Below are positions 28,437 to 37,150 of a DNA stretch of 64,000 bases, piece by piece. The DNA is from Kitasatospora cineracea. GTDB lineage: Bacteria > Actinomycetota > Actinomycetes > Streptomycetales > Streptomycetaceae. Location: NCBI RefSeq assembly GCF_003751605.1, contig NZ_RJVJ01000001.1:4836001-4900000 (forward strand). Reading direction: 5' to 3'. The stretch's first letter is position 1. Each line of letters opens with the position of its first letter. The notes under the pieces were generated by a model that saw only the letters and a program-made list of their open reading frames with translations, searched no databases and was not told the origin of the DNA. The translations under genes were made by a program, and so were the position numbers.

Positions 28437-29545
28437 CGGTCGCGCACGGCGGCGTGTCGGTCGAACCGCACGGTCCTGGCGGCCGGCCTGCCGGGGCGGC
28501 GTACCGGATCGCCCCGGTGCTCGGGCCGAGCTCGCCGCTCGGCGGCCCCGACGGCCGGCACTGGGCCGAGGCAGGTGCGGCCGAACGGGCCTGGCTGGGC
28601 GGACTGCCCCGGTTCGGCGGACATCTCGAACTCCGTTGCACGGCCGGGGGGTCGGGGCGCATCCGGGCCGCCCTGCTGGTCCGGGGCGCGGCCGCTGCTC
28701 CCGAGCAGGCGGCCGGCGTCGCCCGGGCCCTGGTCGGTGACGCGCTCCCGCCGCACGTGGTGGCGGCACCGGCCGACCTGGCGGAGGAGCTGAACCCGCT
28801 CGGAACGGCGCCCGCCGTGCTCGACCTGTACGAGATCCGCAAGCAGCTCCGGCAGTACCGGCTGGCCGCGCCCGGCGCGCCGCGCCTGACGGCGACCGTC
28901 GCGGTACCGCTGGGACCGGGCGGCTCCTGGGAACCGGTCTGGGCCGAACTGGCCCGGCAGCCGGTGCCGACCTGTCTCGCGGTGAGCCTGGAGCCGTTCG
29001 CGCTGCCGGCCGCGACGATCCCGTTGCTCGGCCGGTTCGCGGACGTGTACAGCGGGTTGGCGTCCTCGTCGACCGGCAGTCCGGTCTGGGGACAGGCCCG
29101 CCGGGGCGATCCGGCGGCCGAGGCCGGGCAGCGTTTCTTCGAGGACGCGCTGCACCGCTACCAGGGCCGGGTCTTCCGCCTCCGGATGCGGCTGGCCGCC
29201 GCCGGACCGATCCCGCCGACCCTGCCCGAGCTGATCGCCGACCTGATCGGCGGAGAGGCGGTCCACCTCCGCGCGGACGCCCAACGCGCCCGGGCCTGGC
29301 ACGACTTCAGCACCCTCGGCCTCGACCCGCTGCCGGACAGCCACCGACCGGCCGGCGCCCCGGACACCGAATGGACCGAACTGGAACAGCAGCTGGTCGG
29401 CCTGGTGGACCTGGACGAGGCCACCGCCGCACTCCGCCTCCCCTACGAGTTCCCCGGCCGGACCGGCCGCCTGTTCGCCCGCCTCCCGCAGGCCCCGGCC
29501 CCTTCCACGCCCCCCGCCCCCGGCGATCTGCCCCCCCTTCACTGA
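28433..29545 (+). CDS. Unrecognised 370-residue protein, second gene of the EACC1-caspase operon
   Basis: The protein is mixed alpha/beta with no signal peptide and no transmembrane segment. Recognisable pieces include LYEIRKQLRQYRLAAPGAPR and WGQARRGDPAAEAGQRFFED. The closing LVDLDEATAALRLPYEFPG faintly recalls the region just before the ATPase core of VirB4/HerA-like proteins, but no Walker motif is present. A Pro-rich tail follows. The GTG overlaps the previous stop, and the EACC1 gene starts 9 bp after its end. Function unknown; the tight operon suggests it works with EACC1 and the caspase. Confidence 0.7.
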   Translation: MTVAHGGVSVEPHGPGGRPAGAAYRIAPVLGPSSPLGGPDGRHWAEAGAAERAWLGGLPRFGGHLELRCTAGGSGRIRAALLVRGAAAAPEQAAGVARALVGDALPPHVVAAPADLAEELNPLGTAPAVLDLYEIRKQLRQYRLAAPGAPRLTATVAVPLGPGGSWEPVWAELARQPVPTCLAVSLEPFALPAATIPLLGRFADVYSGLASSSTGSPVWGQARRGDPAAEAGQRFFEDALHRYQGRVFRLRMRLAAAGPIPPTLPELIADLIGGEAVHLRADAQRARAWHDFSTLGLDPLPDSHRPAGAPDTEWTELEQQLVGLVDLDEATAALRLPYEFPGRTGRLFARLPQAPAPSTPPAPGDLPPLH

Positions 29546-29554
29546 AAGGCCGTC

Positions 29555-29911
29555 ATGACCGGCTACACCATTGCCTTCCACGGCGAGGACGACGAGGTCC
29601 GCGAGGCCGCCGAAGCCCTCCAGCAGCACCTCAACCGCGACACCGAGCTGCGCGGCCTCACCAGCAACCGGATCCGCCCGCCCCGTGCCGACGAACAGGG
29701 CGGCATCGCGGACGCGGTCCAGTACGCCGCCGAGCTGGGCCCGCTGGTGATCAGCCCGCTCTGCGCCTGGCTGGAGGCCCGCCTGCGCAAGAACGGCGTC
29801 TCGCTGGAACTGCGCCGCCCCGACGGCACCGAGCTCCGGATCTCCGCCGACTCCGCCAGGGACAGCGCCGAACTCATGGACCAGGTCGAGGACTTCCTCT
29901 CCTCCGAATGA
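29555..29911 (+). CDS. EACC1-type effector-associated constant component
   Basis: This 118-residue protein is TGYTIAFHGEDDEVREAAEA at the start, with an IADAVQYAAELGPLVISPLC helix in the middle and LELRRPDGTELRISADS strands near the end. This fits the EACC1 family, the invariant small component of NTP-dependent actinobacterial conflict systems described by the Aravind group. Its likely role is coupling or recruiting the effector encoded next to it. The ATG at 29555 follows GAAAGG, and the end overlaps the caspase start (ATGA). Confidence 0.8.
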   Translation: MTGYTIAFHGEDDEVREAAEALQQHLNRDTELRGLTSNRIRPPRADEQGGIADAVQYAAELGPLVISPLCAWLEARLRKNGVSLELRRPDGTELRISADSARDSAELMDQVEDFLSSE

Positions 29912-30999
29912 ACCACCGCGTGCTGCGGCCCGATCCGGCCGGGTCCTGGGCCGTCCTGATCGCGGTCGGCCGCTACGCCGACCTGCCCGACATGCCCGAG
30001 GCGGTCGCCTCGATGGAGCTGCTCGCCGATCGACTCTCCGGCCCGGACGGCGGTTTCGACCCCGCCCGGGTGCTCCGGGTGGTCGATCCGGAGAGCGCCC
30101 GCGAGGTGGCCGACCGGGTCGCCGCCGCCGCTGCCCGGGCCACCGACACGTTCCTGGTCCACTACGCCGGTCACGGCGTCACCAGCACGGCGGGCCACCT
30201 CCACCTCGGCCTCCCCGGCACCCTGGACGACCCCGACCACGTCCCCCGCACCGCGCTCCCCGTCGGCGCCCTGCTCGCCGCCGTCGGCCAGCGGGCCGCC
30301 CACCGGATCGCCGTCCTCGACTGCTGCTTCGCCGGCCTCGCCCTGGACGAACCGGCCGCCGCCGACCTCCACCTGCTCACCGCCGTCGACCGGGCCCGCA
30401 AAGCCCTGCTCAACAAGGACACCGGCCTCACCCGCTTCGGCGAAGAACTCCTCCGCCTCTGCCAGGAGGGCGTCCCCGACGGGCCCGCCTTCCTCCCGCT
30501 CGACCTGATCCACCACCACCTGGCCGTCACCCTGGCGCAGATCCCCACCAGCGCACCCCGCCGCTACCAGGCGCCCGTACCGCAACAACGCACCGTCGAC
30601 GCCAGCGGGCACCTCGCACTGTTCCGCAACCCCGCCCACGGCACCTCCTGCACCGAGTCCGGGCTCCGGGCCCGCGCCGCCTTCGCCTACCGCCAGTTCG
30701 CCATCCGCAACCAGCGCCAACCCTGGCACCGCCCGCAGGCCGTCGCGCTGCTGGCCGACATCTCCGCCGACGCCGCTCGTTCCCTCGGCCCGGACCACCC
30801 GCTCACCCTGCAACTCGTCAACGCCCACGGCCACGCCGTCGGCCTCCTGCACGGCCCGGCAGCCGCGCTCGCCCTCCTGGAGCCCCTCGCGGCCCGAGCC
30901 GCCCTCCGCCTCCCTCCCGGGTCGGCGGAGCTGGCCACCATCAACGCCACCTTGCAGGAGTGGTCGGACCAGTCCCCGGAGTCGCACCACCCCCGGTGA
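29908..30999 (+). CDS. Caspase-family protease, EACC1-associated
   Basis: This 363-residue protein has a caspase-fold p20-like region: WAVLIAVGRYADLPDMPEAV, the catalytic His89 in VHYAGHG and the Cys in VLDCCFAG (C140 as the nucleophile by DxCxxG alignment). A second half of about 150 residues has helical repeats and a closing ALALLEPLAARAALRL. It is expected to act as a death or proteolytic effector in a conflict system. It is the last gene of the four-gene operon; an 11-bp repeat array follows about 70 bp downstream. Confidence 0.87.
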   Translation: MNHRVLRPDPAGSWAVLIAVGRYADLPDMPEAVASMELLADRLSGPDGGFDPARVLRVVDPESAREVADRVAAAAARATDTFLVHYAGHGVTSTAGHLHLGLPGTLDDPDHVPRTALPVGALLAAVGQRAAHRIAVLDCCFAGLALDEPAAADLHLLTAVDRARKALLNKDTGLTRFGEELLRLCQEGVPDGPAFLPLDLIHHHLAVTLAQIPTSAPRRYQAPVPQQRTVDASGHLALFRNPAHGTSCTESGLRARAAFAYRQFAIRNQRQPWHRPQAVALLADISADAARSLGPDHPLTLQLVNAHGHAVGLLHGPAAALALLEPLAARAALRLPPGSAELATINATLQEWSDQSPESHHPR

Positions 31000-31314
31000 C
31001 CGGCTGCCGAGCGGAGACGCGTGGCGGACAGGCCGGGGACGGGTCGAAGACGCGGTGGCCGGGGCTGAGACACGCCGGAGGCGCACCGGAGACACGCCGG
31101 AGACACGCCGGAGGCGCACCGGCAGGCCCCCGGGGCCTTGAGTCGCTGTGCCGGTGGTGGGCCGCAGTCCGTCCCCGCGCTTCGAGGCTCCGGGGGCGAG
31201 GACCTCGCCGAGACCCGCACCTCGACCACGACCCGATGCCCCCCGTCCCGGGGCGGGCGGTGCCCGCCGGCGGGCGGTGTTTGCCGTCCGGCGGGGGTGG
31301 ACAGCCGCGGAGGC
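31000..31314. other. 315-bp intergenic region after the caspase gene
   Basis: It contains the 11-bp repeat array at 31067-31121 and a perfect 14-bp palindrome GCCCGCCGGCGGGC at 31262-31275. The palindrome may act as a terminator or operator. I see no further gene. Confidence 0.6.
31067..31121 (+). repeat. Five 11-bp tandem units of two types
   Basis: GAGACACGCCG (type A) and GAGGCGCACCG (type B) alternate without gaps in the order A-B-A-A-B at 31067, 31078, 31089, 31100 and 31111. Confidence 0.8.
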
Positions 31315-32676
31315 ATGGACAGGTACCGTGCTCCCGCCGACTGTCTGGACGCACCCACGGGCTGGACGTTCCTCGACCCGGTGGCGGAGCGGATCGCCGG
31401 AGTCGTCCAGCGACTCCCGCTCGGACCGGCCCGGGACGTGCTGCACGGGGTGTGGCTCGGACACCCGCTGCACCCGGCACTCGCGCAGACCCCGATCGGC
31501 TGCTGGACGGCCGCGAGCCTGCTGGACGCCACCGGGGGCGACCCCCGGGCCGTCCGCCGGCTCACCGCCGCCGGGCTGATCGCCCTGCCCCCGGTGCTGC
31601 TGGCCGGCTGGGTCGACTGGTCCCGGCTGCCGCCCGCCCACCGCCGCACCGGACTGGTGCACGCCGCCGGAGCGGTCGCCGCCGCCCTGCTGCAGGGCAC
31701 CTCGCTGCACGCCCGCTGCCACGGCCACCCCACCCGAGGACGGCTGCTCGGCCTGGCCGGCACCGGCACCGTCGGCCTGGTGGCCGCCCTGGGCGGCCAC
31801 CTGGCGTACCGGCAGGCCGCCGGAGCCGCGCACGCCGAAGCCGAACCCCGGCTGGCCCCGTCCGACTGGCACTCGCTCGGGGCGACCGCCGACATCCCCG
31901 CCGACACCCCCGTCCGCCGCCGGCTCGGCGACGTCCCCGTCGTGGTGGTCCGCGGCCCGGACGACAGCTGGACGGTGCTCGCCGACCGCTGCACCCACAT
32001 GGCGGCCTCCCTCGCCGGCGGCGAAGTCGTCGACGGCTGCCTCGAATGCCCCCTGCACCACTCCCGCTTCCGGCTCTCCGACGGACACCCGGCCCGCGGC
32101 CCGGCCACCGCCGCCCAGCCCCGCTTCGAGACCCGCGTCCTGGCCGACCACCTGGAGGCCCGCCCCACCCCGGCCCCTGAGGACCCGTTCCGCGCTGCCT
32201 CGCCCTGCTCCGCCTTGCCCCGTCCCGCCCTGCACCGTCCCGCCCCGCCCTGCGCCGTCCCGTTCCGGACAGGAGCGGTCGGGTCGGGACGGGAACGGTC
32301 GGGAGCGGTCGATACCGGTGTTGCCGCCACCCGGCGGGCGGGACGGCCAGTACGCTCGGCGTCCCGGTCGGAGCAGGGCGCAGGGGTGAGGACCTCGTAC
32401 GCCTCCGGCCGGGCGGACGCCGAGACGTACCGGGAGGCGCCGTGGACCGTCGCAGTTTCGTGGGGTTCGGCGCGGCCTCGCTCGCCGTGCTGGCCGTGCC
32501 CGGCGGGGCCGCCGAGCCGGGGCGGCTGGGGGCGCTGCTGGGCGGCACCCGGGTGGACGCGGAGTTCGTGGCCTGGCTGGAGTCGGGCGGCCACGGGCTG
32601 GCCGCGCTGCCCGCCGAGCAGCGCGGCCGCACCTCCCACCTGCTGGACGCCCAACTCGCCACCGTCCAGGCGCTGA
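31315..32676 (+). CDS. DUF2231 membrane domain fused to a Rieske [2Fe-2S] domain, with anomalous C-terminal extension
   Basis: The N-terminal half is a DUF2231-type membrane domain (HGVWLGHPLHPALAQTPIG, then several hydrophobic helices). A Rieske domain follows with ligands Cys226/His228 (DRCTHM) and Cys245/His248 (CPLHH). It is a probable membrane-linked electron carrier. ATG 31315 has a GCGGAGG site. The conserved part ends near residue 290 (about base 32185). The frame then runs through GC-rich repeats and 235 bases into the next gene before a TGA. Either the native stop was lost by mutation, or a frameshift or sequencing error lies near 32180-32440. Confidence 0.75.
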   Translation: MDRYRAPADCLDAPTGWTFLDPVAERIAGVVQRLPLGPARDVLHGVWLGHPLHPALAQTPIGCWTAASLLDATGGDPRAVRRLTAAGLIALPPVLLAGWVDWSRLPPAHRRTGLVHAAGAVAAALLQGTSLHARCHGHPTRGRLLGLAGTGTVGLVAALGGHLAYRQAAGAAHAEAEPRLAPSDWHSLGATADIPADTPVRRRLGDVPVVVVRGPDDSWTVLADRCTHMAASLAGGEVVDGCLECPLHHSRFRLSDGHPARGPATAAQPRFETRVLADHLEARPTPAPEDPFRAASPCSALPRPALHRPAPPCAVPFRTGAVGSGRERSGAVDTGVAATRRAGRPVRSASRSEQGAGVRTSYASGRADAETYREAPWTVAVSWGSARPRSPCWPCPAGPPSRGGWGRCWAAPGWTRSSWPGWSRAATGWPRCPPSSAAAPPTCWTPNSPPSRR

Positions 32677-33521
32677 TCGCCACCGGCCGGTACGACGAAC
32701 GCACCGGGCGGCGGCTGCACCGGCTGGCCGCCTCGCTGGCCACCACCAGCGGCTGGCACCGCTTCGACCAGGGCCGCCACCCCGCCGCCGAACGCCTCTG
32801 GGAGCTCGCCCTGCAGTGCGCCCACCGGGCCGGCGACCGCGAGCGCGGCGCGGGCGTCCTCGCCGACGCCGCCTACCAGGCCACCTGGCTCGGACGGCCG
32901 GGCACCGCCACCGCCCGGCTCGACTACGCCCTCGAAGCCGCCCGCCACCCCACCGCCCGCGCCCTGCTGCTGCTCCGCCGGGCCCGCGCCCACGCCGCCC
33001 TCGGCGACCCGGTCGCCTGTCGGCGCGACCTGGCCGCCGCCGAACGCGCCCTCGCCGCCGCGAGCCCCGACCCGGCCCCGGCCTGGTGCGCCTGGATGGG
33101 CCCCGCCGACCTCGCCGTCGACACCGGCGGCTGCCTGCTCGACCTGGGCCGCCCGGTCGCCGCCCGGGCCCGGATCGCCGAGGGGCTCGCCCAACTGCCG
33201 CCCACCCGCGCCAAGACCCGCGGCATCTTCCTCGCCTACCAGGCCCGCACCCACCTGCGCACCGGCGAGATCGACCGGGCCGTGGCCGCCGGTACCGAGT
33301 CCCTCGACCTGGCCGCCCGGATCGGCGCCCCGCGCTGCACCGCCCTGGTCCGCGACCTGGCCCCGGCGTTCGCCCGGCACCGCCACCTGGCCGGCGTCCC
33401 CGAGCTGCTGGACCGGGTCGCCCCCGGCCGGACCTCCCGGACGCCCAGGCCCGACCGGACCGCCCGGACGTCCGGGGCCGACCGGACGTCGAAGCCCGAC
33501 CGGCGCAACCACGGCACCTGA
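32442..33521 (+). CDS. TPR-like helical protein lacking the usual N-terminal HTH
   Basis: This 359-residue protein begins VDRRSFVGFGAASLAVLAVP. It is then all-helical with repeats such as HRLAASLATTSGWHRFDQGR, RTHLRTGEIDRAVAAGTESL and a C-terminal basic, Arg/Thr/Asp-rich tail. It resembles the part of NsdA-like or XRE regulators that follows the helix-turn-helix; here no HTH precedes it. The RR start can be misread as a Tat signal. GTG 32442 has a GGGAGGCGCC site. It is probably a regulatory or scaffolding protein. Confidence 0.75.
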   Translation: MDRRSFVGFGAASLAVLAVPGGAAEPGRLGALLGGTRVDAEFVAWLESGGHGLAALPAEQRGRTSHLLDAQLATVQALIATGRYDERTGRRLHRLAASLATTSGWHRFDQGRHPAAERLWELALQCAHRAGDRERGAGVLADAAYQATWLGRPGTATARLDYALEAARHPTARALLLLRRARAHAALGDPVACRRDLAAAERALAAASPDPAPAWCAWMGPADLAVDTGGCLLDLGRPVAARARIAEGLAQLPPTRAKTRGIFLAYQARTHLRTGEIDRAVAAGTESLDLAARIGAPRCTALVRDLAPAFARHRHLAGVPELLDRVAPGRTSRTPRPDRTARTSGADRTSKPDRRNHGT

Positions 33522-33630
33522 GGCCCGTCCCCGGGCCGTCCCCGGTTGGTGTGGTCCGGTCCCGGCCGGGCAGACGCGTCCGTGGCACGCCCGGACAGGC
33601 CGGGCGGGCAGCCGGACGACGGAGGCAGAG

Positions 33631-35127
33631 ATGTCCGCACCGCAAAGCCGCACCGTCGGGGCCGGGGGCGACCCGGCGGTCATCGAGACCGACGTACCGG
33701 CCAGGCTGGACCGCCTCCCGTGGTCGCCCTGGCACTGGCGGATCCTGATCGGCCTGGGCACCGTCTGGATCCTGGACGGCCTGGAAGTCACCATCGTCGG
33801 CAACCTGGCGGCCCGCCTCGCCGAGCCCGGCAGCGGCATCGCGATCAGCACCGCCCAGGTCACCACCGTCGCCGCCGCGATCTACGTGGCGGGCGCCTGC
33901 TGCGGCGCGCTGTTCTTCGGCTGGCTGACCGACCGGCTGGGCCGCAAGAAGCTGTTCATGCTGACCCTGGCCGTCTACCTGCTGGCGACGGGCGTCACCG
34001 CGCTGTCCTGGACGCCCTGGTTCTTCTTCGTCTGCCGGTTCTTCACCGGTTTCGGCATCGGCGGCGAGTACGCGGCCATCAACTCGGCGATCGACGAGCT
34101 GATCCCGGCCCGGGTGCGCGGCCGGGTCGACCTGATCGTCAACGGCAGCTTCTGGATCGGCGCGGCGCTCGGCGCGTTCGCCTCGATCGCGCTGCTGAAC
34201 ACCTCGCTGTTCGCCACCGACGTCGGCTGGCGGCTGGCGTTCGGGATCGGCGTGGTGCTCGGCCTGGTCATCCTGCTGGTGCGCCGGCACGTCCCGGAGA
34301 GCCCGCGCTGGCTGTTCACGCACGGCAAGGGCGAGGAGGCGGAGGAGATCGTCCGCGACGCGGAGGCGATCGTCGAGCGCGAGACCGGCGAGCCGCTGCC
34401 GCCGGTGGACGAGCCACCGATCAGGATCCGCGAGCGCGGCCCGATCGGCTTCGTCACCATCGCCCGCACCCTGGTCACCACCTACCCGCGCCGCACCGTC
34501 CTCGGGCTGTCGCTGTTCATCGGGCAGTCCTTCCTCTACAACTCGGTCACCTTCGGGTACGCGGCGATCCTCACCACGTTCTTCGACGTCCCGGCGGGCG
34601 ACACCGGCTACTACTTCGCGGTGATCGCGGTCGGCAACTTCCTCGGGCCGGTGCTGCTCGGCCACTTCTTCGACTCGGTCGGCCGCAAGCCGATGATCGC
34701 GGGCAGCTACATCGGCTCCGGCGTCCTGCTGTTCGGCACCGCCTGGCTGTTCCAGAACGGTTCGCTGAGCGCCGTCGGGATGACGGCCTGCTGGACGGTC
34801 GTGCTGTTCTTCGCCTCGGCGGGGGCGAGCGCCGCGTACCTGACCGTCAGCGAGATCTTCCCGCTGGAGACGCGGGCGTTGTGCATCGCGTTCTTCTACG
34901 CGGTCGGCACGGCGGCCGGCGGCATCTCCGGGCCGCTGCTCTTCAACGGCCTGGTCAGTAGCGGGGCGGTCGGGGACGCCACGCTGGCGTTCTGCATCGG
35001 CGCGGCGCTGATGACGGCCGCGGGCCTGGTGGAGGCGTTCCTCGGGGTGCGGGCCGAGCGCCGCAGCCTGGAGTCGCTGGCCGCCCCGCTCAGCCAGGTC
35101 GAACCGGCCGACGCCACGTCCTCCTGA
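33631..35127 (+). CDS. MFS transporter, sugar/aromatic-acid porter type
   Basis: This 498-residue protein has about twelve hydrophobic helices. It carries the MFS loop 2-3 motif GWLTDRLGRKK, a mid-loop PESPRWLFTHGKGEE motif as in the sugar-porter group, and a second-half DSVGRKP loop. Substrate unknown; metabolite-proton symport is likely. ATG 33631 follows a GGAGGCAG site. It converges on the GH64 gene with a strong palindromic terminator between. Confidence 0.9.
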   Translation: MSAPQSRTVGAGGDPAVIETDVPARLDRLPWSPWHWRILIGLGTVWILDGLEVTIVGNLAARLAEPGSGIAISTAQVTTVAAAIYVAGACCGALFFGWLTDRLGRKKLFMLTLAVYLLATGVTALSWTPWFFFVCRFFTGFGIGGEYAAINSAIDELIPARVRGRVDLIVNGSFWIGAALGAFASIALLNTSLFATDVGWRLAFGIGVVLGLVILLVRRHVPESPRWLFTHGKGEEAEEIVRDAEAIVERETGEPLPPVDEPPIRIRERGPIGFVTIARTLVTTYPRRTVLGLSLFIGQSFLYNSVTFGYAAILTTFFDVPAGDTGYYFAVIAVGNFLGPVLLGHFFDSVGRKPMIAGSYIGSGVLLFGTAWLFQNGSLSAVGMTACWTVVLFFASAGASAAYLTVSEIFPLETRALCIAFFYAVGTAAGGISGPLLFNGLVSSGAVGDATLAFCIGAALMTAAGLVEAFLGVRAERRSLESLAAPLSQVEPADATSS

Positions 35128-35243
35128 CATGTTTCCCCTGTGGGCCCTCCGACGGGCCGTCCGGTGGGCCGCGTGGTGGGCCGTTCCGCGCATCGCACGG
35201 TGGATCGTCCGGCGGGGCGCCCGGCGGGGCGTCCGGTGAACGG

Positions 35244-35273
35244 CGGGAGCGCCCCCGGCCGGGGGCGCTCCCG
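35244..35273. terminator. Bidirectional terminator, 30-bp perfect palindrome
   Basis: The 15-bp arms are exact complements with no loop in sequence. It lies between the convergent MFS and GH64 genes. Confidence 0.8.
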
Positions 35274-35292
35274 TAGCGGATCCGACGACGCG

Positions 35293-36972
35293 TCAGGAGA
35301 AGGTGAACCAGTTGAGGTTGACGAAGTCGGCGGGCTGGCCGCTGCTGAAGGTCAGGTAGACCGTCTGGGAGCCGGTGATCCGGCTCAGGTCGGCGGGGAC
35401 GGTCCGCCAGGTCTGCCAGCCGCCGGTGTTGGCGACGGCGAAGCTGCCGACGGGGGTGGCGGTGGGGCTGCCCAGGCGGACCTGGACCAGGCCGCTGACG
35501 CCGGCGGCCGCGCCGGAGGCGACCCGGGCGTCGATCCGGGTGGCGCCGGTGGAACCGAAGTCCAGGGTGTAGCGCAGCCAGTCGCCGTTGGCCAGCCAGC
35601 CGACGTCCGTGCCGCCGCCGGTGTCCGAGCAGGTCTCGGTCTGCGCGCCGGACTGCGCGGTGTACGACTCGGCCTGGACGGTGGCGAACGCGCTGCCGCC
35701 ACCGCCGCCGGGCGACGGGCTGGGGCTGGTGCCGCCCCCGCCGCCCGCCAGGCCGCCGACGGTGATCACCCAGCGGGCGGGGCTGCCGGACTGCACCTTG
35801 CCCTCGAAGTCGACGCCCGCCGGGTGGACGTCGTCGTACGGGAAGGCGTAGCCGAGGCCGTCGGGCGTGGTGGAGTGCAGGATCCGGGCGTAGTGGTTGG
35901 TGCGGGCCTGGGTGTAGAACGAGGCCGGGTTCTCGTTGGTGGGCTGGACGGGGTCGCTGAGCAGCGTGGTGCGGTTGAACGCGGCGGCCAGGCGGGCGCT
36001 CAGGTTGCCCATCAGGTCGTTGCCGGTGGTGAACGGCGCATCGCTGCAGGAGAAGATCGCCAGCGTGGACGGCTTGGCGAACGACCCGGCGCCGGGGAAG
36101 TTCAGGGTGCCGCCGCTGACCCGGCCGGTGAACGTCCCCCAGGTGTACTGCGTGTCGATCCGCAGGTCGGTGCCGGCGTACTTGCTCCACACCTGGTCGA
36201 CGTACGGCTCGAAGTAGCCGCTGAACAGGGCGCTGTTGCCGCGGATCGCCAGGTTGGGGGCGAGCACCCGCAGGTCGGCGCCGGAGCGGTTGACCACCAG
36301 CCGGCTCCAGTCCGAGCCGTCGGCGGCGGACTGGGCGCGCAGCGCGGCGGCGACCTTCGCCAGGCCGTCGGAGGGCAGGCCGCGCACGGTCTGGGTGGCG
36401 CCGCCGGAGACCTCCAGCTGGAAGGCGATCGGCAGGCAGACCATGTCGACGAAGGTGATGTTCCCGTACAACTGGTCGTTGTTGAAGGTGAATTCGCAGA
36501 AGTCGTGCCGGACGTCGATGTTCGGGTCGGTCGGGTTGACCACCGAGGGCAGGGCCAGGCCGCCGCCGCGGTTCATCAGGAAGGTCAGCTTGGCGCCGAC
36601 CGAGAAGTAGATCCGCCCGCTGTCCAGGTGCGGCAGGGTGACCCGGCGCGGCGCGGCCCCGGAGGCGTTCAGCGCGATCGCGCAGTCCGCGCCCAGCGGC
36701 GTCTGGTCGTTGGCCGGGTTCGGCGGGTGGTACAGGCTGGCGCCGTCGGCCTGCAGGAACGCCCAGCCGCCGCCGGCCGCCGGGTCGCGGCCGACCACGT
36801 ACGCGTAGACGGTGTTGCTGCCGGTGGTGTTGGCGAGGTCGAGCGGCAGGGTCGCGGGGGTCTGCGCCTGGGCCTCGCCGCCGCCGAGCGCCAGCAGTCC
36901 GGCGGGCAGGGCGAGCGCTGTGGCGGCCAGCAGGGTGCGGCGGGAGAGTTTCGCCGGGTGACGGTGCGTCAT
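35293..36972 (-). CDS. Secreted GH64 beta-1,3-glucanase with C-terminal CBM6-like module
   Basis: This 559-residue protein has a twin-arginine-type signal (LSRRTLLAATALALPAGLLA). The catalytic domain of about 360 residues has features of GH64 laminaripentaose-producing glucanases (YAYVVGRDPAAGG, FCEFTFNNDQLYGNITFVDM, YFEPYVDQVWSKY). A Gly/Ser/Pro linker follows, then a CBM6-type beta-sandwich (AESYTAQSGAQTE, GDWLRYTLDFGSTG). It should cut beta-1,3-glucan such as fungal wall or storage glucan. The ATG at 36972 is used. The GH16 gene is upstream on the same strand. Confidence 0.88.
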   Translation of the reverse strand: MTHRHPAKLSRRTLLAATALALPAGLLALGGGEAQAQTPATLPLDLANTTGSNTVYAYVVGRDPAAGGGWAFLQADGASLYHPPNPANDQTPLGADCAIALNASGAAPRRVTLPHLDSGRIYFSVGAKLTFLMNRGGGLALPSVVNPTDPNIDVRHDFCEFTFNNDQLYGNITFVDMVCLPIAFQLEVSGGATQTVRGLPSDGLAKVAAALRAQSAADGSDWSRLVVNRSGADLRVLAPNLAIRGNSALFSGYFEPYVDQVWSKYAGTDLRIDTQYTWGTFTGRVSGGTLNFPGAGSFAKPSTLAIFSCSDAPFTTGNDLMGNLSARLAAAFNRTTLLSDPVQPTNENPASFYTQARTNHYARILHSTTPDGLGYAFPYDDVHPAGVDFEGKVQSGSPARWVITVGGLAGGGGGTSPSPSPGGGGGSAFATVQAESYTAQSGAQTETCSDTGGGTDVGWLANGDWLRYTLDFGSTGATRIDARVASGAAAGVSGLVQVRLGSPTATPVGSFAVANTGGWQTWRTVPADLSRITGSQTVYLTFSSGQPADFVNLNWFTFS

Positions 36973-37032
36973 GGGATGGGGGAGTCCTCTCGGGGCGGGA
37001 CGGTGGGGGCAAGAGGGCGGGGGAGCGGAGGG

Positions 37033-37075
37033 GCGCGGCCGGCCGAGGTGGGTGCAAGGGGACGGCCGGCCGCGC
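37033..37075 (-). terminator. Hairpin downstream of the GH16 gene
   Basis: Perfect 12-bp arms (37033-37044, 37064-37075) with a 19-base loop lie about 160 bp after the GH16 stop and before the GH64 start. Confidence 0.6.
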
Positions 37076-37150
37076 GGGGGAAGGGGCCGGTGGGGACGGC
37101 CCGTGGCTCGCGGGGTGCGGTGCCGGTGGCTGGCGGTTCCTGACGGAGAG

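Noticed and set aside
31067..31121. CRISPR-like or integron-like array
   Set aside because: Units are 11 bp with no spacers and no integrase nearby.
32442..32500. Tat signal peptide in the TPR protein
   Set aside because: The RR motif is followed by too short and weak a hydrophobic core, and the body looks cytosolic and helical.
29563..35193. Minus-strand open frame of 1876 codons
   Set aside because: It is an antisense shadow of several well-supported plus-strand genes; the translation is low-complexity Arg/Gly/Ala without domains. Very high GC leaves few chance stops.
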